Positions 55,102-64,000 of a stretch of 64,000 nt of DNA are shown piece after piece; the first letter of the stretch is position 1; every line of letters starts with the position of its first letter. This stretch comes from Burkholderiales bacterium. Lineage in GTDB: Bacteria; Pseudomonadota; Gammaproteobacteria; Burkholderiales; Burkholderiaceae_C. The translations under genes were made by a program, and so were the position numbers. Where the stretch lies: contig JABEVE010000058.1 in NCBI GenBank assembly GCA_013044035.1, positions 62,001-126,000 on the forward strand, in the 5' to 3' direction. The notes below the pieces were generated by a model that was given only the letters and a program-made list of their open reading frames with translations, did no database searches and had not been told where the DNA came from.

Positions 55102-55968
55102 ATGAAATTACTGCGCTACGGCGCCCCCGGCGCTGAAAAGCCGGGCCTACTCGACGTCGATGGCCGCATCCGCGACCTGTCGGCTCATGTCGTCGACCTT
55201 GCCGATGATGTCTTGTTGCCGGCGGGCCTCGACGCATTGCGCGCGATCGACCCGGGCAGCCTGCCGCTGGTGCCCCTGGGCACGCGCATCGGCCCATGCG
55301 TGGGCCACGTCGGCAAACTCGTTTGCATCGGGCTGAACTATTCGGATCACGCCAGGGAGTCGAACATGCCGATTCCGGCCGAACCGGTCGTGTTCTTCAA
55401 GGCCACCAGCGCCATCGTCGGCCCCGATGACCCCGTCGAGATTCCCCGGGGGGCGAGCAAGGTCGACTGGGAAGTCGAGCTCGGCGTGGTTATTGGCGCG
55501 CCGGCGCGGTACGTGAGCGTGGAGCGAGCGCTCGACCACGTGGCGGGATATTGCGTGGTCAATGACGTCTCGGAACGAGCCTTCCAGTTGGAGCGCGGCG
55601 GGCAATGGGACAAGGGCAAGGGCTGCGACACCTTCGGGCCCATCGGTCCCTGGATGGTCACCTCCGACGAAATCCCCGATCCGCAGGCTCTGGATCTTTG
55701 GCTGGAGGTCGACGGCAGGCGTTACCAGAGCGGCAACACCATCACCATGATCTTCGACGTGGCGACCATCGTGTCTTATGTGAGCCAGTTCATGAGCCTG
55801 CAACCTGGCGACATTATCTCGACGGGCACACCGCCTGGAGTGGGCATGGGGCAGCGCCCCGATCCGGTCTACCTGCGCGCCGGGCAGACCATGCGCCTGG
55901 GCGTGCAGGGCCTGGGCGTGCAGTGTCAGCGCGTGCTGGCGTTCGATGCCTCGGAGCAGACACGATGA
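55102..55968 (+). CDS. FAH-family hydrolase, probable 2,4-diketo-3-deoxy-L-rhamnonate hydrolase
   Basis: The 288-residue protein is a fumarylacetoacetate-hydrolase-type enzyme: KLVCIGLNYSDHARESN, WEVELGVVIG (metal ligands), VNDVSERAFQ, KGCDTFGPIGPW and ISTGTPPGVGMG. In the diketo branch of the oxidative rhamnose/fucose routes this family cleaves the 2,4-diketo-3-deoxy acid to pyruvate and lactate. The pathway genes around it support that role. The ATG at 55102 is used; an in-frame GTG lies 9 bases upstream. Its stop overlaps the next ATG (ATGA). Confidence 0.82.
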   Translation: MKLLRYGAPGAEKPGLLDVDGRIRDLSAHVVDLADDVLLPAGLDALRAIDPGSLPLVPLGTRIGPCVGHVGKLVCIGLNYSDHARESNMPIPAEPVVFFKATSAIVGPDDPVEIPRGASKVDWEVELGVVIGAPARYVSVERALDHVAGYCVVNDVSERAFQLERGGQWDKGKGCDTFGPIGPWMVTSDEIPDPQALDLWLEVDGRRYQSGNTITMIFDVATIVSYVSQFMSLQPGDIISTGTPPGVGMGQRPDPVYLRAGQTMRLGVQGLGVQCQRVLAFDASEQTR

Positions 55969-56717
55969 ACGCGCTCGATCTGAAGAGCCGCACGGTGGTG
56001 GTCACCGGCGGCGCGCGCGGGCTGGGTTATGCGGTCGCTCAACGCGCGCTGGAGTCCGGCGCCGCGGTGTCGCTGTGGGACGTCGACGCCGCGCGCCTGG
56101 ACAGCAGCCGGCAAGCCCTGAGCCAGCTCGGCAAGGTCTCCTCGGTCGTCGTCGAACTTACCGACGAGGCCTCGGTGCAGGACGCCACGGCGGCCACGGT
56201 GACGGCGCACGGAGCCATCGACGCCCTGGTCAACAGCGCCGGCATCACAGGCGGCAACGCACCCACCTGGGAATTGACGGTCGACGCCTGGCGCCGGGTC
56301 ATCGACATCAATCTGACGGGAAGCTTCCTGACATGCCGCGCCGTGGTTCCCCACATGCTGGCGCAAGGCCGAGGCCGCATCGTCAACATTGCCTCGGTTG
56401 CAGGCAAGGAGGGCAATCCGAATGCCTCGCATTACAGCGCTTCCAAGGCCGGCCTAATCGGGCTGACCAAGTCCTTGGGCAAGGAACTGGCCGAGAAGAA
56501 CATCTGCGTCAACGCGGTGACGCCGGCAGCGGCCAAGACCGAGATCTTCGCGTCGATGAGCCCCCAGCACATCGATTACATGCTGTCGAAGATTCCCATG
56601 AAGCGCTTCCTGATGCCCGAGGAGGCCGCAGCGCTCATCACCTGGCTGTGCACGGACGATTGTTCCTTCAGCACCGGCGCGGTGTTTGATCTCTCCGGCG
56701 GGCGCGCCACCTACTGA
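55965..56717 (+). CDS. SDR, probable 2-keto-3-deoxy-L-rhamnonate 4-dehydrogenase
   Basis: The 250-residue short-chain dehydrogenase has [11 protein letters not shown] (cofactor loop), a NSAG motif, the catalytic Ser in IASVAGKEG and the YxxxK dyad in [11 protein letters not shown]. In the non-aldolase branch an SDR oxidises C4 of 2-keto-3-deoxy-L-rhamnonate before hydrolysis by the FAH-family enzyme. The two genes overlap here, which fits that pairing. Assignment is by context, since SDR specificity cannot be read from motifs. Confidence 0.78.
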   Translation: MNALDLKSRTVVVTGGARGLGYAVAQRALESGAAVSLWDVDAARLDSSRQALSQLGKVSSVVVELTDEASVQDATAATVTAHGAIDALVNSAGITGGNAPTWELTVDAWRRVIDINLTGSFLTCRAVVPHMLAQGRGRIVNIASVAGKEGNPNASHYSASKAGLIGLTKSLGKELAEKNICVNAVTPAAAKTEIFASMSPQHIDYMLSKIPMKRFLMPEEAAALITWLCTDDCSFSTGAVFDLSGGRATY

Positions 56718-56737
56718 CGGCAAAGCTTGTTCCCACC

Positions 56738-57916
56738 ATGACGACCCCCACGATCAAACAGGTGCGCGCCTATACGGTGCGCGGCGGCGGAGCGGACTAC
56801 CACGACCAAGCCGACGGGCACTGGATCGACGACCACATCGCAACCCCCATGGCGCGCTATCCCGAATACCGCAGCAGTCGCCGCGCCTTCGGTATCAATG
56901 TGCTCGGAACCCTGGTCGTCGAGATCGAGGCCAGTGACGGCAGCGTGGGCTTCGGCGTGACAACGGCCGGAGAGATCGGTGCCTTCATCGTTGAGCGTCA
57001 TCTGGCCCGCTTCCTCGAGGGCCGCAAAGTCACCGACATCGAGACGATGTGGGACCAGATGTACCACGCGACGCTGTACTACGGGCGCAAGGGAGTCGTC
57101 CTGAACACGATCTCCGGCGTTGACCTCGCGCTCTGGGACCTTCTCGGCAAGGTTCGGCAGGAGCCTGTGTTTCACCTGCTTGGCGGCGCCGTGCGCGACG
57201 AACTGGTGTTCTACGCCACCGGCACGCGTCCCGATCTGGCGCAGAAGATGGGATTCATCGGCGGCAAGATGCCGCTGCGGCACGCTCCGGCCGAGGGGGA
57301 AGAGGGCCTGCGTGCGAACCTAGCGCAGCTTGCCCGCATGCGCGAGGCGGTCGGGCCGGATTTCTGGCTGATGTACGACTGCTGGATGAGCCTCGACGTC
57401 CACTACGCGACGCGACTCGCCCATGCGGCCCACGAATACGGACTGAAATGGATCGAGGAGTGCCTTTCCCCTGACGACTACTGGGGATACGCAAGACTGC
57501 GGCGCGAGGTGCCGGCCGGCATGCTGGTCAGCACCGGCGAACATGAGGCGACGCGATGGGGTTTTCGCATGCTGCTCGAAATGGGATGCTGCGACCTGAT
57601 CCAGCCCGATGTGGGCTGGTGCGGCGGCATCACCGAGTTGATCAAGATTTCGGCGCTGGCCGATGCCCACAATGTGATGGTCGTTCCGCACGGCTCATCG
57701 GTCTACAGCTACCACTTCGTCGTCACCCGGCACAACTCGCCCTTTGCGGAGTTCCTGATGATGGCGCCCAAGGCGGACGAGGTGATTCCCATGTTCACGC
57801 CCTTGCTGTTGGATGAGCCGGTTCCGCGCAACGGACGCATGAAGGTGCCGGAGACGCCCGGATTCGGCGTGCGCCTGAATCCGGACTGTGCGCTCGTGCG
57901 GCCGTACGATCATTGA
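56738..57916 (+). CDS. L-rhamnonate dehydratase
   Basis: The 392-residue enolase-superfamily enzyme dehydrates L-rhamnonate to 2-keto-3-deoxy-L-rhamnonate. It matches the known enzyme closely: [72 protein letters not shown]. Metal ligands are expected at Asp214, Glu240 and Glu268, with His318 ([10 protein letters not shown]) as catalytic base. It follows the SDR by 20 bp. Together with the mutarotase it defines the cluster as rhamnose-specific. Confidence 0.93.
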   Translation: MTTPTIKQVRAYTVRGGGADYHDQADGHWIDDHIATPMARYPEYRSSRRAFGINVLGTLVVEIEASDGSVGFGVTTAGEIGAFIVERHLARFLEGRKVTDIETMWDQMYHATLYYGRKGVVLNTISGVDLALWDLLGKVRQEPVFHLLGGAVRDELVFYATGTRPDLAQKMGFIGGKMPLRHAPAEGEEGLRANLAQLARMREAVGPDFWLMYDCWMSLDVHYATRLAHAAHEYGLKWIEECLSPDDYWGYARLRREVPAGMLVSTGEHEATRWGFRMLLEMGCCDLIQPDVGWCGGITELIKISALADAHNVMVVPHGSSVYSYHFVVTRHNSPFAEFLMMAPKADEVIPMFTPLLLDEPVPRNGRMKVPETPGFGVRLNPDCALVRPYDH

Positions 57917-57951
57917 ATCCGACGCCTGCCCCCATCATCCGGAGAACATGC

Positions 57952-58731
57952 ATGCTCCTCGAGGACAAAGTCGTCATGGTCACCGGTGCGTCGCGCGGTA
58001 TCGGGCGGGCGATCGCCCAGGTCTGCGCACGCGAAGGCGCTCATCTGGTGCTGAACTATTTCGATGCCAATGACCGCAGCTACGGCAAGCAGGCTGCCAT
58101 CGACTCCGTGGTAGCCGGCATCAAGGCGAGCGGGCGCAGGGCGATCGCCATCGAAGGCGATGTCGCGCAGGCCTCGACGGCTCAGGCGCTTGTCGACGCC
58201 GCGCAGGCCGAGTTCGGCCGACTCGACGTACTGGTCAGCAACGCCGGGATCTGTCCGTTTCACGCCTTTCTCGACCTTCCGCTGGACCTTTGGCAACAGA
58301 CGGTCGCCGTGAACCTCAGCGGAGCCTTTCTCGTGACCCAGGCGGCGGCACGGGCGATGGCGAGCCAGGGACGAGGCGGGGCGATCATCGCGACCAGTTC
58401 GATCAGCGCTCTGGTCGGCGGCGCGATGCAGACGCACTACACCCCGACCAAGGCCGGGGTGCACTCCCTGATGCAGTCCTGCGCCATTGCGCTGGGCCCG
58501 CACGGCATACGCTGCAATTCGGTGATGCCGGGAACGATCTCGACTGACCTGAACGCCTCCGACCTCACCCCGGACAAGCGTGCGTACTTCGAGCGCCGCA
58601 TACCGCTCGGTCGTATCGGCGAGCCCGAGGATGTGGCCGAATGCGTCGCGTTCCTCGCATCGGACCGTGCACGCTACGTGACCGGAGCCGCACTGTTGGT
58701 TGACGGAGGCATGTTCGTCAATCTGCAGTAG
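57952..58731 (+). CDS. L-rhamnose 1-dehydrogenase (NAD(P)+)
   Basis: The 259-residue SDR has TGASRGIGRAIAQ, NAGICPFHAFLDLP, the catalytic Ser in SSISALVGG and the dyad in HYTPTKAGVHSLM, and ends RYVTGAALLVDGGMFVNLQ. The blocks NAGICPFH, SSISALVGGAMQTHYTPTKA and the FVNLQ ending are those of characterised L-rhamnose 1-dehydrogenases. It oxidises L-rhamnose to the lactone, the first catabolic step. It is the last gene of the plus-strand operon, 35 bp after the dehydratase. Confidence 0.9.
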   Translation: MLLEDKVVMVTGASRGIGRAIAQVCAREGAHLVLNYFDANDRSYGKQAAIDSVVAGIKASGRRAIAIEGDVAQASTAQALVDAAQAEFGRLDVLVSNAGICPFHAFLDLPLDLWQQTVAVNLSGAFLVTQAAARAMASQGRGGAIIATSSISALVGGAMQTHYTPTKAGVHSLMQSCAIALGPHGIRCNSVMPGTISTDLNASDLTPDKRAYFERRIPLGRIGEPEDVAECVAFLASDRARYVTGAALLVDGGMFVNLQ

Positions 58732-59105
58732 CCTTTCCTACCCGATCGAGTCAAGTGGCGCCGGCCGTCCCCGCCGCGATCGTGAGGGAGGACCACGGCA
58801 ATGCTCCGCCGCGGCGTTGGCGACGACCAACTCGCACCGCAAACGGACCAGTCGTCGCGCACGTGTACCCGCGCGCTGGCGTGGCCTGGTGTTCTCGATC
58901 AAGCAGACCGGGGTGCCGCTGCGAGGCATATTGGCCGGCGCCTTGCTGCACGCAACGGATCGGATTGTTCGCGCCGATTCAATGTTGACCACCTGGGGGT
59001 GCGCACGAAAATAGTGCTTGCGCCTGACCTTCCTCCCAGCCACAACAATCGTCCGAGCACCGCTTTGCGACATGGCGGCGAAGCGTTGCCCCGGGAGTTG
59101 GCCGA
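58732..59105. other. Gap between the two catabolic units
   Basis: These 374 bp carry short open frames on both strands (for example 58755-58988 plus), but none has family features or a good ribosome site. It may be a relic. No U-tract terminator was found behind the dehydrogenase gene. Confidence 0.4.
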
Positions 59106-59984
59106 TCACCGTGCGTGATTGGTGAGCCACTGCACGAAACTCTCGACCTCGGGTCGCTTCGCGTGGCGCGCAGGGTAGACGAGGTAGTGCCCCTGGATGA
59201 TCAGCGCGCGTTCGGGACCGAACAGCGGCACGAGGCGTCCCTCGGCGATCGGCGTTCCGGCAATCGTCGTGCTTTCCAGCGCGACGCCCAGCCCCTGCAC
59301 GGCGGCGTCGAGCGTGAGTTGGGCGCGGTCGAAGCGCAGCGGGAAATGCTCCGGCGCGTCGGGTAGGCCCTGGGTCGACAGCCAGTGTTTCCACTGCACG
59401 ACGCTGACGGTGCTCTGGATCAGTGGCACGCGCAGCAAGTCGGCAGGGGCGTGGATGGGGTGCCGCTGCAGCAGAGCCGGGCTGGCCAACGGCATGATGT
59501 GCTCATCGAACAGCGCCCGCACCACGAGATCGGGCCAGTTCGGCACGCCGTAGCGGATGTCCAGATCGGCCTGGCCGAGCGCGAAATCGCTGTGCGTCGG
59601 CGACGCCGACAGGAACAGCGAGACCTGCGGGTAGGCGCTGGCGAAGGCGGCCAGACGCGGCATCAGCCAGAGGCTGGCGAAGCTCGGGCTGGCATGCACG
59701 TACAGGCTGTTGCGCACGCCCTGGCGCACGTCGTCGGTGGCCGCCGAGAGGGCTCCCAGCGCGCCCCCGACCCGGCGCAAGTACGCCGCTCCGGCATCGC
59801 TGAGCGAGACCTGCTGGCCGCTGCGGTCGAACAGCTTGACCCCCAGGAAGGACTCCAGACGCGCGATCTGGTGGCTCACTGCCGAAGGCGTCAGGTTGAG
59901 TTCTGCGGCCGCGAGCGCAAAGCTGCGGCGCCGGGCGGTGGCCTCGAACGCGAGCAGCGTGGTCAGCGGCGGAATGTTCGCCAT
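59106..59984 (-). CDS. LysR-type regulator, GcvA-like
   Basis: The 292-residue protein begins MANIPPLTTLLAFEATARRR and has a helix-turn-helix in FALAAAELNLTPSAVSHQIA. The effector domain starts near residue 90 (SLYVHASPSFASLWLMPRLA). It is divergent from the SDR-TRAP operon by 125 bp and probably controls it. A perfect palindrome lies between them. The upstream in-frame ATG at 60023 is less likely. Confidence 0.88.
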   Translation of the reverse strand: MANIPPLTTLLAFEATARRRSFALAAAELNLTPSAVSHQIARLESFLGVKLFDRSGQQVSLSDAGAAYLRRVGGALGALSAATDDVRQGVRNSLYVHASPSFASLWLMPRLAAFASAYPQVSLFLSASPTHSDFALGQADLDIRYGVPNWPDLVVRALFDEHIMPLASPALLQRHPIHAPADLLRVPLIQSTVSVVQWKHWLSTQGLPDAPEHFPLRFDRAQLTLDAAVQGLGVALESTTIAGTPIAEGRLVPLFGPERALIIQGHYLVYPARHAKRPEVESFVQWLTNHAR

Positions 59985-60012
59985 GATGTATTTGTATTGC
60001 GATGCAGCATGA

Positions 60013-60022
60013 TGAAATTTCA
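60013..60022. promoter_or_regulatory. Candidate operator palindrome in the LysR/SDR promoter
   Basis: TGAAATTTCA is a perfect 10-bp palindrome midway between the divergent LysR and SDR genes. LysR proteins bind interrupted dyads with a T-N11-A core, so this may be only half of a site. Confidence 0.35.
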
Positions 60023-60109
60023 CCAGGCGCTGAAATCATATCGCTTGCCATCATGCTGGAGGCCCCGAAGAATCCCTCACGTAGTCAAACGCACAACGGA
60101 GACAGGACG

Positions 60110-60859
60110 ATGCTTCTCGAAGGTCAGGTGGCGGTGGTCACGGGCGGGGCAGGGATCAATGGGCTGGGTTACGCCACCGCCCGCATGATGGCCGCGCATG
60201 GTGCGCGTGTGGTGATTCTGGATCTGCGGCATTCCGATCCCGCAGCCGCCGCGGCCCGGCTCGGAGCGCAGCATGTCGGGCTCGTCGCCGATGTGACCGA
60301 CAAGGCTTCCTGCGAGGCCGCGGTGCGTGACGTGCTGGAGCGCTGCGGACGTCTGGACATCCTCGTCAACAACGCGGGCATCACCCAGCCGCGCAAGACC
60401 GCCGACATCAGCGGCGCCGACTACGACGCCGTGCTCGACGTCAGCCTGCGCGGCACCCTGTACATGTCACAGGCCGTGTTGCCAGCAATGCGCAAGGCGC
60501 AACGCGGCGCCATCATCTGTGTCTCCTCGGTGTCCGCGCAGCGTGGCGGGGGCATTCTCGGCGGCCCGCATTACTCCGCGGCCAAGGCCGGCGTGCTCGG
60601 CCTGGCGCGCGCCATGGCACGCGAGTTCGGCGTGGACGGCATCCGCGTGAACTGCGTCACGCCGGGGCTGATCGCCACCGACATCAACAAGGGCCTCATT
60701 CCCGAGGACCGCAAGCAAGGCATCCTCGAGCAGATTCCGCTGAACCGCATCGGCGAGCCCGATGACGTCGCAGGTTGCATCGTGTTTCTCGCCAGCCCTC
60801 TGGCCAAGTACTGCACCGGCGTGACCCTGGATGTCAACGGGGGCATGCTGATTCACTGA
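60110..60859 (+). CDS. SDR-family oxidoreductase of unknown substrate
   Basis: The 249-residue protein has TGGAGINGLGYATA as cofactor loop (a slightly extended glycine motif), NNAGITQPRK, Ser in VSSVSAQRGGG and YxxxK in HYSAAKAGVLG. It starts with ATG after GGAGACAGGACG. It is the first gene of an operon with a TRAP carrier and a transketolase-like gene, so its substrate is probably what the TRAP system imports or a product of it. Confidence 0.85.
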   Translation: MLLEGQVAVVTGGAGINGLGYATARMMAAHGARVVILDLRHSDPAAAAARLGAQHVGLVADVTDKASCEAAVRDVLERCGRLDILVNNAGITQPRKTADISGADYDAVLDVSLRGTLYMSQAVLPAMRKAQRGAIICVSSVSAQRGGGILGGPHYSAAKAGVLGLARAMAREFGVDGIRVNCVTPGLIATDINKGLIPEDRKQGILEQIPLNRIGEPDDVAGCIVFLASPLAKYCTGVTLDVNGGMLIH

Positions 60860-60927
60860 ACCGCGCATTCGCGCCGATTGAACGCGCCGCAGAGCGCGTC
60901 GCACCCTTCCCAACCAGGAGACAAGCC

Positions 60928-61962
60928 ATGCAACAGCAAGACAAGAAGCACACGGGCATCAGCCGCCGTTCAGTCCTCACCGGAGCGGCAGCGCTGCCGC
61001 TGCTGGGCATCCTGCCCCGCCGTGCGCGCGCCGCCGAGTTCACCTACAAGCTGGCCACCGGCCAGGACCCCACCCATCCGGTCAACATCCGCGCCCAGCA
61101 GGCCATCGACCGGATCCGCGAGGCGACCCATGGGCGCCTGGAGATCCGCCTGTTCCCGGCCAACCAGCTCGGCTCCGACGTCGACCTGCTGGCCCAGGTG
61201 CGCAACGGCGGCGTGGAGTTCTTCAACGAGGCGGCCTCGGTGCTGTCCACCCTGGTGCCGGCGGCGGGCATTGTCAACGTCGGCTTCGCCTTCAAGAATT
61301 ACGACGAGGTGTGGAAGGCGATGGACGGCAAGCTCGGCGCCTACGTCAACGCCCAGGTCGAGAAGTCGGGCCTGCTGGTCATGTCCAACGCCTGGGACAA
61401 CGGCTTTCGCCAGATCACCACGTCGACGCGCCCGATCCACACGCCGGCCGATCTGCACGGTCTGAAGCTGCGCGTGCCGCCGTCGCCGATGCTCACCACG
61501 CTGTTCCAGGCGCTGGGCGCCGGAGCCACGCCGATTGCCTTCAACGAGCTGTATTCGGCGTTGCAGACCAAGCTGGTCCAGGGGCAGGAGAATCCGCTGG
61601 CGATCATCGCCACGGCGCGCCTGTACGAAGTGCAGAAGTATTGCAGCATGACCAACCACGTCTGGGACGCCTACTACATCCTGGGCAACCCGGCGGCGTT
61701 CCATCGGCTGCCGAAGGACGTGCAGGCGATCGTGCGCCGCGAATTCGCGCGCTCCGCGCTCGACGAGCGCGCCGACATCGCGGCGCTGAGCCAGTCGCTG
61801 CGTGCGCAATTGCAGTCGAAGGGCCTGCAGTTCGTCGACAACGTCGACACGCAAGCCTTCAAGACAGCTCTGGCCAAGACCAGCTTCTACACGACCTGGA
61901 AGGGCAAGTTCGGCAACGAAGCCTGGGGTTTGTTGCAGCAAAGCGTAGGCACCTTGGCGTGA
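60928..61962 (+). CDS. TRAP transporter substrate-binding protein (DctP family)
   Basis: The 344-residue protein has a Tat-type signal, ISRRSVLTGAAALPLLGILP, cleaved near ARAAEF. The DctP fold follows, with LRVPPSPMLTTLFQALGAGA and FNELYSALQTKLVQGQENPL, the conserved region that places the carboxylate-binding Arg near residue 180. AGGAGA precedes the ATG. It delivers an organic acid or sugar acid to the fused permease downstream, whose reading frame overlaps or abuts its stop. Confidence 0.9.
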   Translation: MQQQDKKHTGISRRSVLTGAAALPLLGILPRRARAAEFTYKLATGQDPTHPVNIRAQQAIDRIREATHGRLEIRLFPANQLGSDVDLLAQVRNGGVEFFNEAASVLSTLVPAAGIVNVGFAFKNYDEVWKAMDGKLGAYVNAQVEKSGLLVMSNAWDNGFRQITTSTRPIHTPADLHGLKLRVPPSPMLTTLFQALGAGATPIAFNELYSALQTKLVQGQENPLAIIATARLYEVQKYCSMTNHVWDAYYILGNPAAFHRLPKDVQAIVRREFARSALDERADIAALSQSLRAQLQSKGLQFVDNVDTQAFKTALAKTSFYTTWKGKFGNEAWGLLQQSVGTLA

Positions 61963-61976
61963 ACGGGGCGCTGTCC

Positions 61977-63836
61977 ATGGATGCGCACGCCCTCCGGGCG
62001 CCGAGGGAGGGCGCCGCGCCCCTGCTGGCCCGGGCCGATGCCTGGCTGGGGCACCTGATCGAGGTTCCCGCGGCAATCGCGGTGGTCGCCGAGGTGGTCA
62101 TTCTGCTCACCTCGGTGACGTCGCGCTTCGCTTTCGACCATCCGCTGGACTGGAGCGACGAGCTGGCGTCCATCGTCTTTCTCTGGCTGGCCAGCCTGGG
62201 TTCGGCGGTCGCACTGCGCCGCGGCACCCACATGCGCATGACCGCCCTGGTCGCCCGCCTCGGCAAGCGAGGGCGCGCATCCTGTGAGGCCCTGGCGATC
62301 GCGGTGCCGTGCCTGTTCCTGCTGATCATGCTGTGGCCGATGTCCCAGTATGCGCAGCAGCAGTGGGTGGTGCTCACCCCGGCCCTGAGCTGGCATGACA
62401 GCTGGCGCGCGGCCGCGGTCCCGGCGGGTGCCGCGCTGATGATCGCCGTCAGCCTGCTGCGCCTGGCCGAACTGGGTTGGCGCCCCCTGCTGGGCGTGGT
62501 CGTCGCGCTGGGCGCGCTCGCGGCCCTACTCTGGGTCGGCGTGCCGGCGCTCGCGGCCATTGGCAACTGGAACCTGCTCGTCTTCTTCGCCCTCTTGCTC
62601 GGCGTGGCCGTGCTGCTGGGCGCGCCCATTGCCTTCGCCTTCGGGCTGGCCACCGTCGCCTACCTGCTGTGCACGGGATCCGCCCCGCTGCAGGTGGTCA
62701 GCGGGCGCATGGACGAGGGCATGAGCTCCCTCATCCTGCTCGCGGTGCCGCTGTTCATCCTGCTCGGCCATCTGGTCGAGATGACGGGCATGGCCAAGGC
62801 CATGGTGGACTTCCTGGCCTCGCTGCTCGGCCATGTGCGGGGCGGGCTGAGCTACGTGCTGCTCGGGGCCATGCTGCTGGTGTCGGGCATCTCGGGCGCG
62901 AAGACCGCCGACATGGCGGCCGTGGCGCCGGTGCTTTTGCCCGGCATGAAAAAGCGCGGCAACGACGAGGGCGAGATGATCGCGCTGCTCGCCGCCACCG
63001 GCGCGATGTCGGAGACGATTCCGCCGTCGCTCGTGCTCATCACCATCGGTTCGGTCGCGGGCATCTCCATCAGCGCGCTGTTCACGGCCGGCATTCTGCC
63101 AGGCGTCGTGCTGGCGCTGGCCCTGGCGATCGTGGCGCGCCAGCGCAGCCGCGAGGTCGTTGCCGGCATGCGCCGAGCCTCCGGGCGCGAGATCCTGCGC
63201 AGCTTCGGCATCGCGTTTCCCGCGCTGCTGCTGCCCTTGCTGGTGCGCGCTGCGGTGGTCGGCGGCGTGGCCACGGCCACCGAGGTGTCGACCATCGGCA
63301 TCGCCTACACCCTGGTTATCGGCTCGCTGCTCTACCGGCGCATGAACTGGCGCCGGCTGTACCCGGCACTGGTGGCGACCGCGGCGCTGTCGGGGGCCAT
63401 CCTCTTCATCATCGGCACCGCCACGGCGATGGCCTGGGCGCTCACGCAATCGGGCTTCTCCGCCAGTCTGGCGCAGATGATGACCAGCGTGCCGGGCGGT
63501 CGTTGGGGATTCCTGGGTATCTCCATCGTCACCTTCATCGTGCTGGGCAGCGTGCTCGAGGGCATTCCGGCGATGGTGCTGTTCGCGCCGCTGCTGTTTC
63601 CCGTTGCGCGCGAGCTCGGCATCCACGAGGTGCACTACGCCATGGTGGTCATTCTGGCCATGGGCATCGGCCTGTTCGCGCCGCCCTTCGGGCTGGGCTA
63701 CTACGCCGCCTGCACCATCGGCGGCGTGAGCCCGGACGCGGCCATGACCCGTATCTGGCCCTACCTCGGGGCGCTCCTGCTCGGCCTGCTCGTGGTCGCG
63801 GCGGTGCCCTGGATCTCCATCGGCTTCCTGCATTGA
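61977..63836 (+). CDS. Fused TRAP transporter permease DctQM
   Basis: The 619-residue protein joins a small DctQ part (about 1-170, four helices, ATTSRFAFDHPLDWSDELAS-like segment near 50-65) to a full DctM part (about 185-619) with repeated helices. Family loops include LILLAVPLFILLGHLVEMTG, SGISGAKTADMAAVAPVLLP and SETIPPSLVLITIGSVAGIS. Fused subunits occur widely in this family. An in-frame GTG at 61959 overlaps the DctP stop (GTGA) and would add six residues; GGGG 9 bases before ATG 61977 supports the later start. Confidence 0.88.
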   Translation: MDAHALRAPREGAAPLLARADAWLGHLIEVPAAIAVVAEVVILLTSVTSRFAFDHPLDWSDELASIVFLWLASLGSAVALRRGTHMRMTALVARLGKRGRASCEALAIAVPCLFLLIMLWPMSQYAQQQWVVLTPALSWHDSWRAAAVPAGAALMIAVSLLRLAELGWRPLLGVVVALGALAALLWVGVPALAAIGNWNLLVFFALLLGVAVLLGAPIAFAFGLATVAYLLCTGSAPLQVVSGRMDEGMSSLILLAVPLFILLGHLVEMTGMAKAMVDFLASLLGHVRGGLSYVLLGAMLLVSGISGAKTADMAAVAPVLLPGMKKRGNDEGEMIALLAATGAMSETIPPSLVLITIGSVAGISISALFTAGILPGVVLALALAIVARQRSREVVAGMRRASGREILRSFGIAFPALLLPLLVRAAVVGGVATATEVSTIGIAYTLVIGSLLYRRMNWRRLYPALVATAALSGAILFIIGTATAMAWALTQSGFSASLAQMMTSVPGGRWGFLGISIVTFIVLGSVLEGIPAMVLFAPLLFPVARELGIHEVHYAMVVILAMGIGLFAPPFGLGYYAACTIGGVSPDAAMTRIWPYLGALLLGLLVVAAVPWISIGFLH

Positions 63837-63850
63837 ACCGGAGTACACCC

Positions 63851-64000
63851 ATGAGTCTCGTCGCCATCGATCGACACGCTGCGCTCGCCGAGCGCGCCTA
63901 CCACATCCGCCGCCTCGCCTTGCGCATGGGCGAGGTCCAGGGCCAGGGCTACATCGGCCAGGCGCTGGACATCGCCGACGTGCTGGCGGTGGCCTACTTC
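63851..64000 (+). CDS. Transketolase N-terminal subunit-like protein (cut by window end)
   Basis: The first 50 codons are seen and no stop is reached. The start RHAALAERAYHIRRLALRMG followed by GQGYIGQALDIADVLAVAYF matches the N-terminus of split transketolases (the TDP-binding half). It starts 15 bp after the TRAP permease stop. A second, C-terminal subunit gene would be expected beyond the window. It suggests that the imported compound yields a ketose or keto-acid suited to two-carbon transfer. Confidence 0.75.
   Translation, partial: MSLVAIDRHAALAERAYHIRRLALRMGEVQGQGYIGQALDIADVLAVAYF

Noticed and set aside
58738-59394. Minus-strand open frame across the 58732-59105 gap and the LysR gene
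   Set aside because: It overlaps the LysR gene in another frame, is Arg/Ala-rich and shows no family match.

Overview
The window looks like a piece of a high-GC betaproteobacterial chromosome (order Burkholderiales; a Thiomonas-like organism is my guess). This rests on the replication-origin block (mnmG-rsmG-parA-parB on one side; mnmE-yidC-yidD-rnpA-rpmH-dnaA-dnaN-gyrB on the other), on a DUF3567 protein, and on a PhaM-like polyhydroxyalkanoate granule protein. No rRNA, tRNA, CRISPR array or intact insertion sequence was seen.

Layout. 1-1755: decayed accessory DNA, with a MarR/HVO_A0114-like DNA-binding protein, the frameshifted tail of a tyrosine recombinase and a pseudogene with two in-frame TAA codons. 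1756-4382: a Tat-exported ferritin-like protein, then an ECF sigma factor translationally coupled to an RskA-type anti-sigma factor, then a HIT protein. 4399-9739: hemN, kup, an AAA+ ATPase and a MarC-family protein. 9740-10622: a gene-poor stretch with a candidate small RNA ending in a good intrinsic terminator, and a perfect 42-bp palindrome centred on a consensus parS site. 10623-15684: mnmG, rsmG, parA, an RBBP9/YdeN-like hydrolase and parB. 15872-26792: a mixed set of chromosomal genes (7TM-GGDEF, FIST, PhaM, FAH-family, DUF3108, methyltransferase, EamA, JmjC/cupin-like, DUF3567). 26817-31233: a Rieske oxygenase and its PDR/VanB-type reductase, a GntR regulator and a class II aldolase/adducin protein. 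31552-36801: LysR, ArsR, a Kef-type antiporter, a CoxG-like protein and a D-2-hydroxyacid dehydrogenase. 36872-47766: tatA and the origin block, with the candidate oriC between rpmH and dnaA.

47979-58731 is a catabolic cluster that I read as a complete non-phosphorylating (oxidative) L-rhamnose pathway. It has an ABC importer of the RhaSTPQ type, L-rhamnose mutarotase and a lactonase on the minus strand. A GbpR-like LysR regulator follows, then on the plus strand a diketo-acid hydrolase, a keto-deoxy-acid dehydrogenase, L-rhamnonate dehydratase and L-rhamnose 1-dehydrogenase. The expected products are pyruvate and lactate. No rhamnose isomerase, kinase or aldolase is present. Copies of GCTATCG(C/A) occur in both promoter regions that flank the regulator.

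59106-64000 begins a second catabolic unit: LysR, SDR, a Tat-type TRAP binding protein, a fused TRAP DctQM permease and the start of a transketolase-like gene that runs off the window. Its substrate cannot be read from the sequence.
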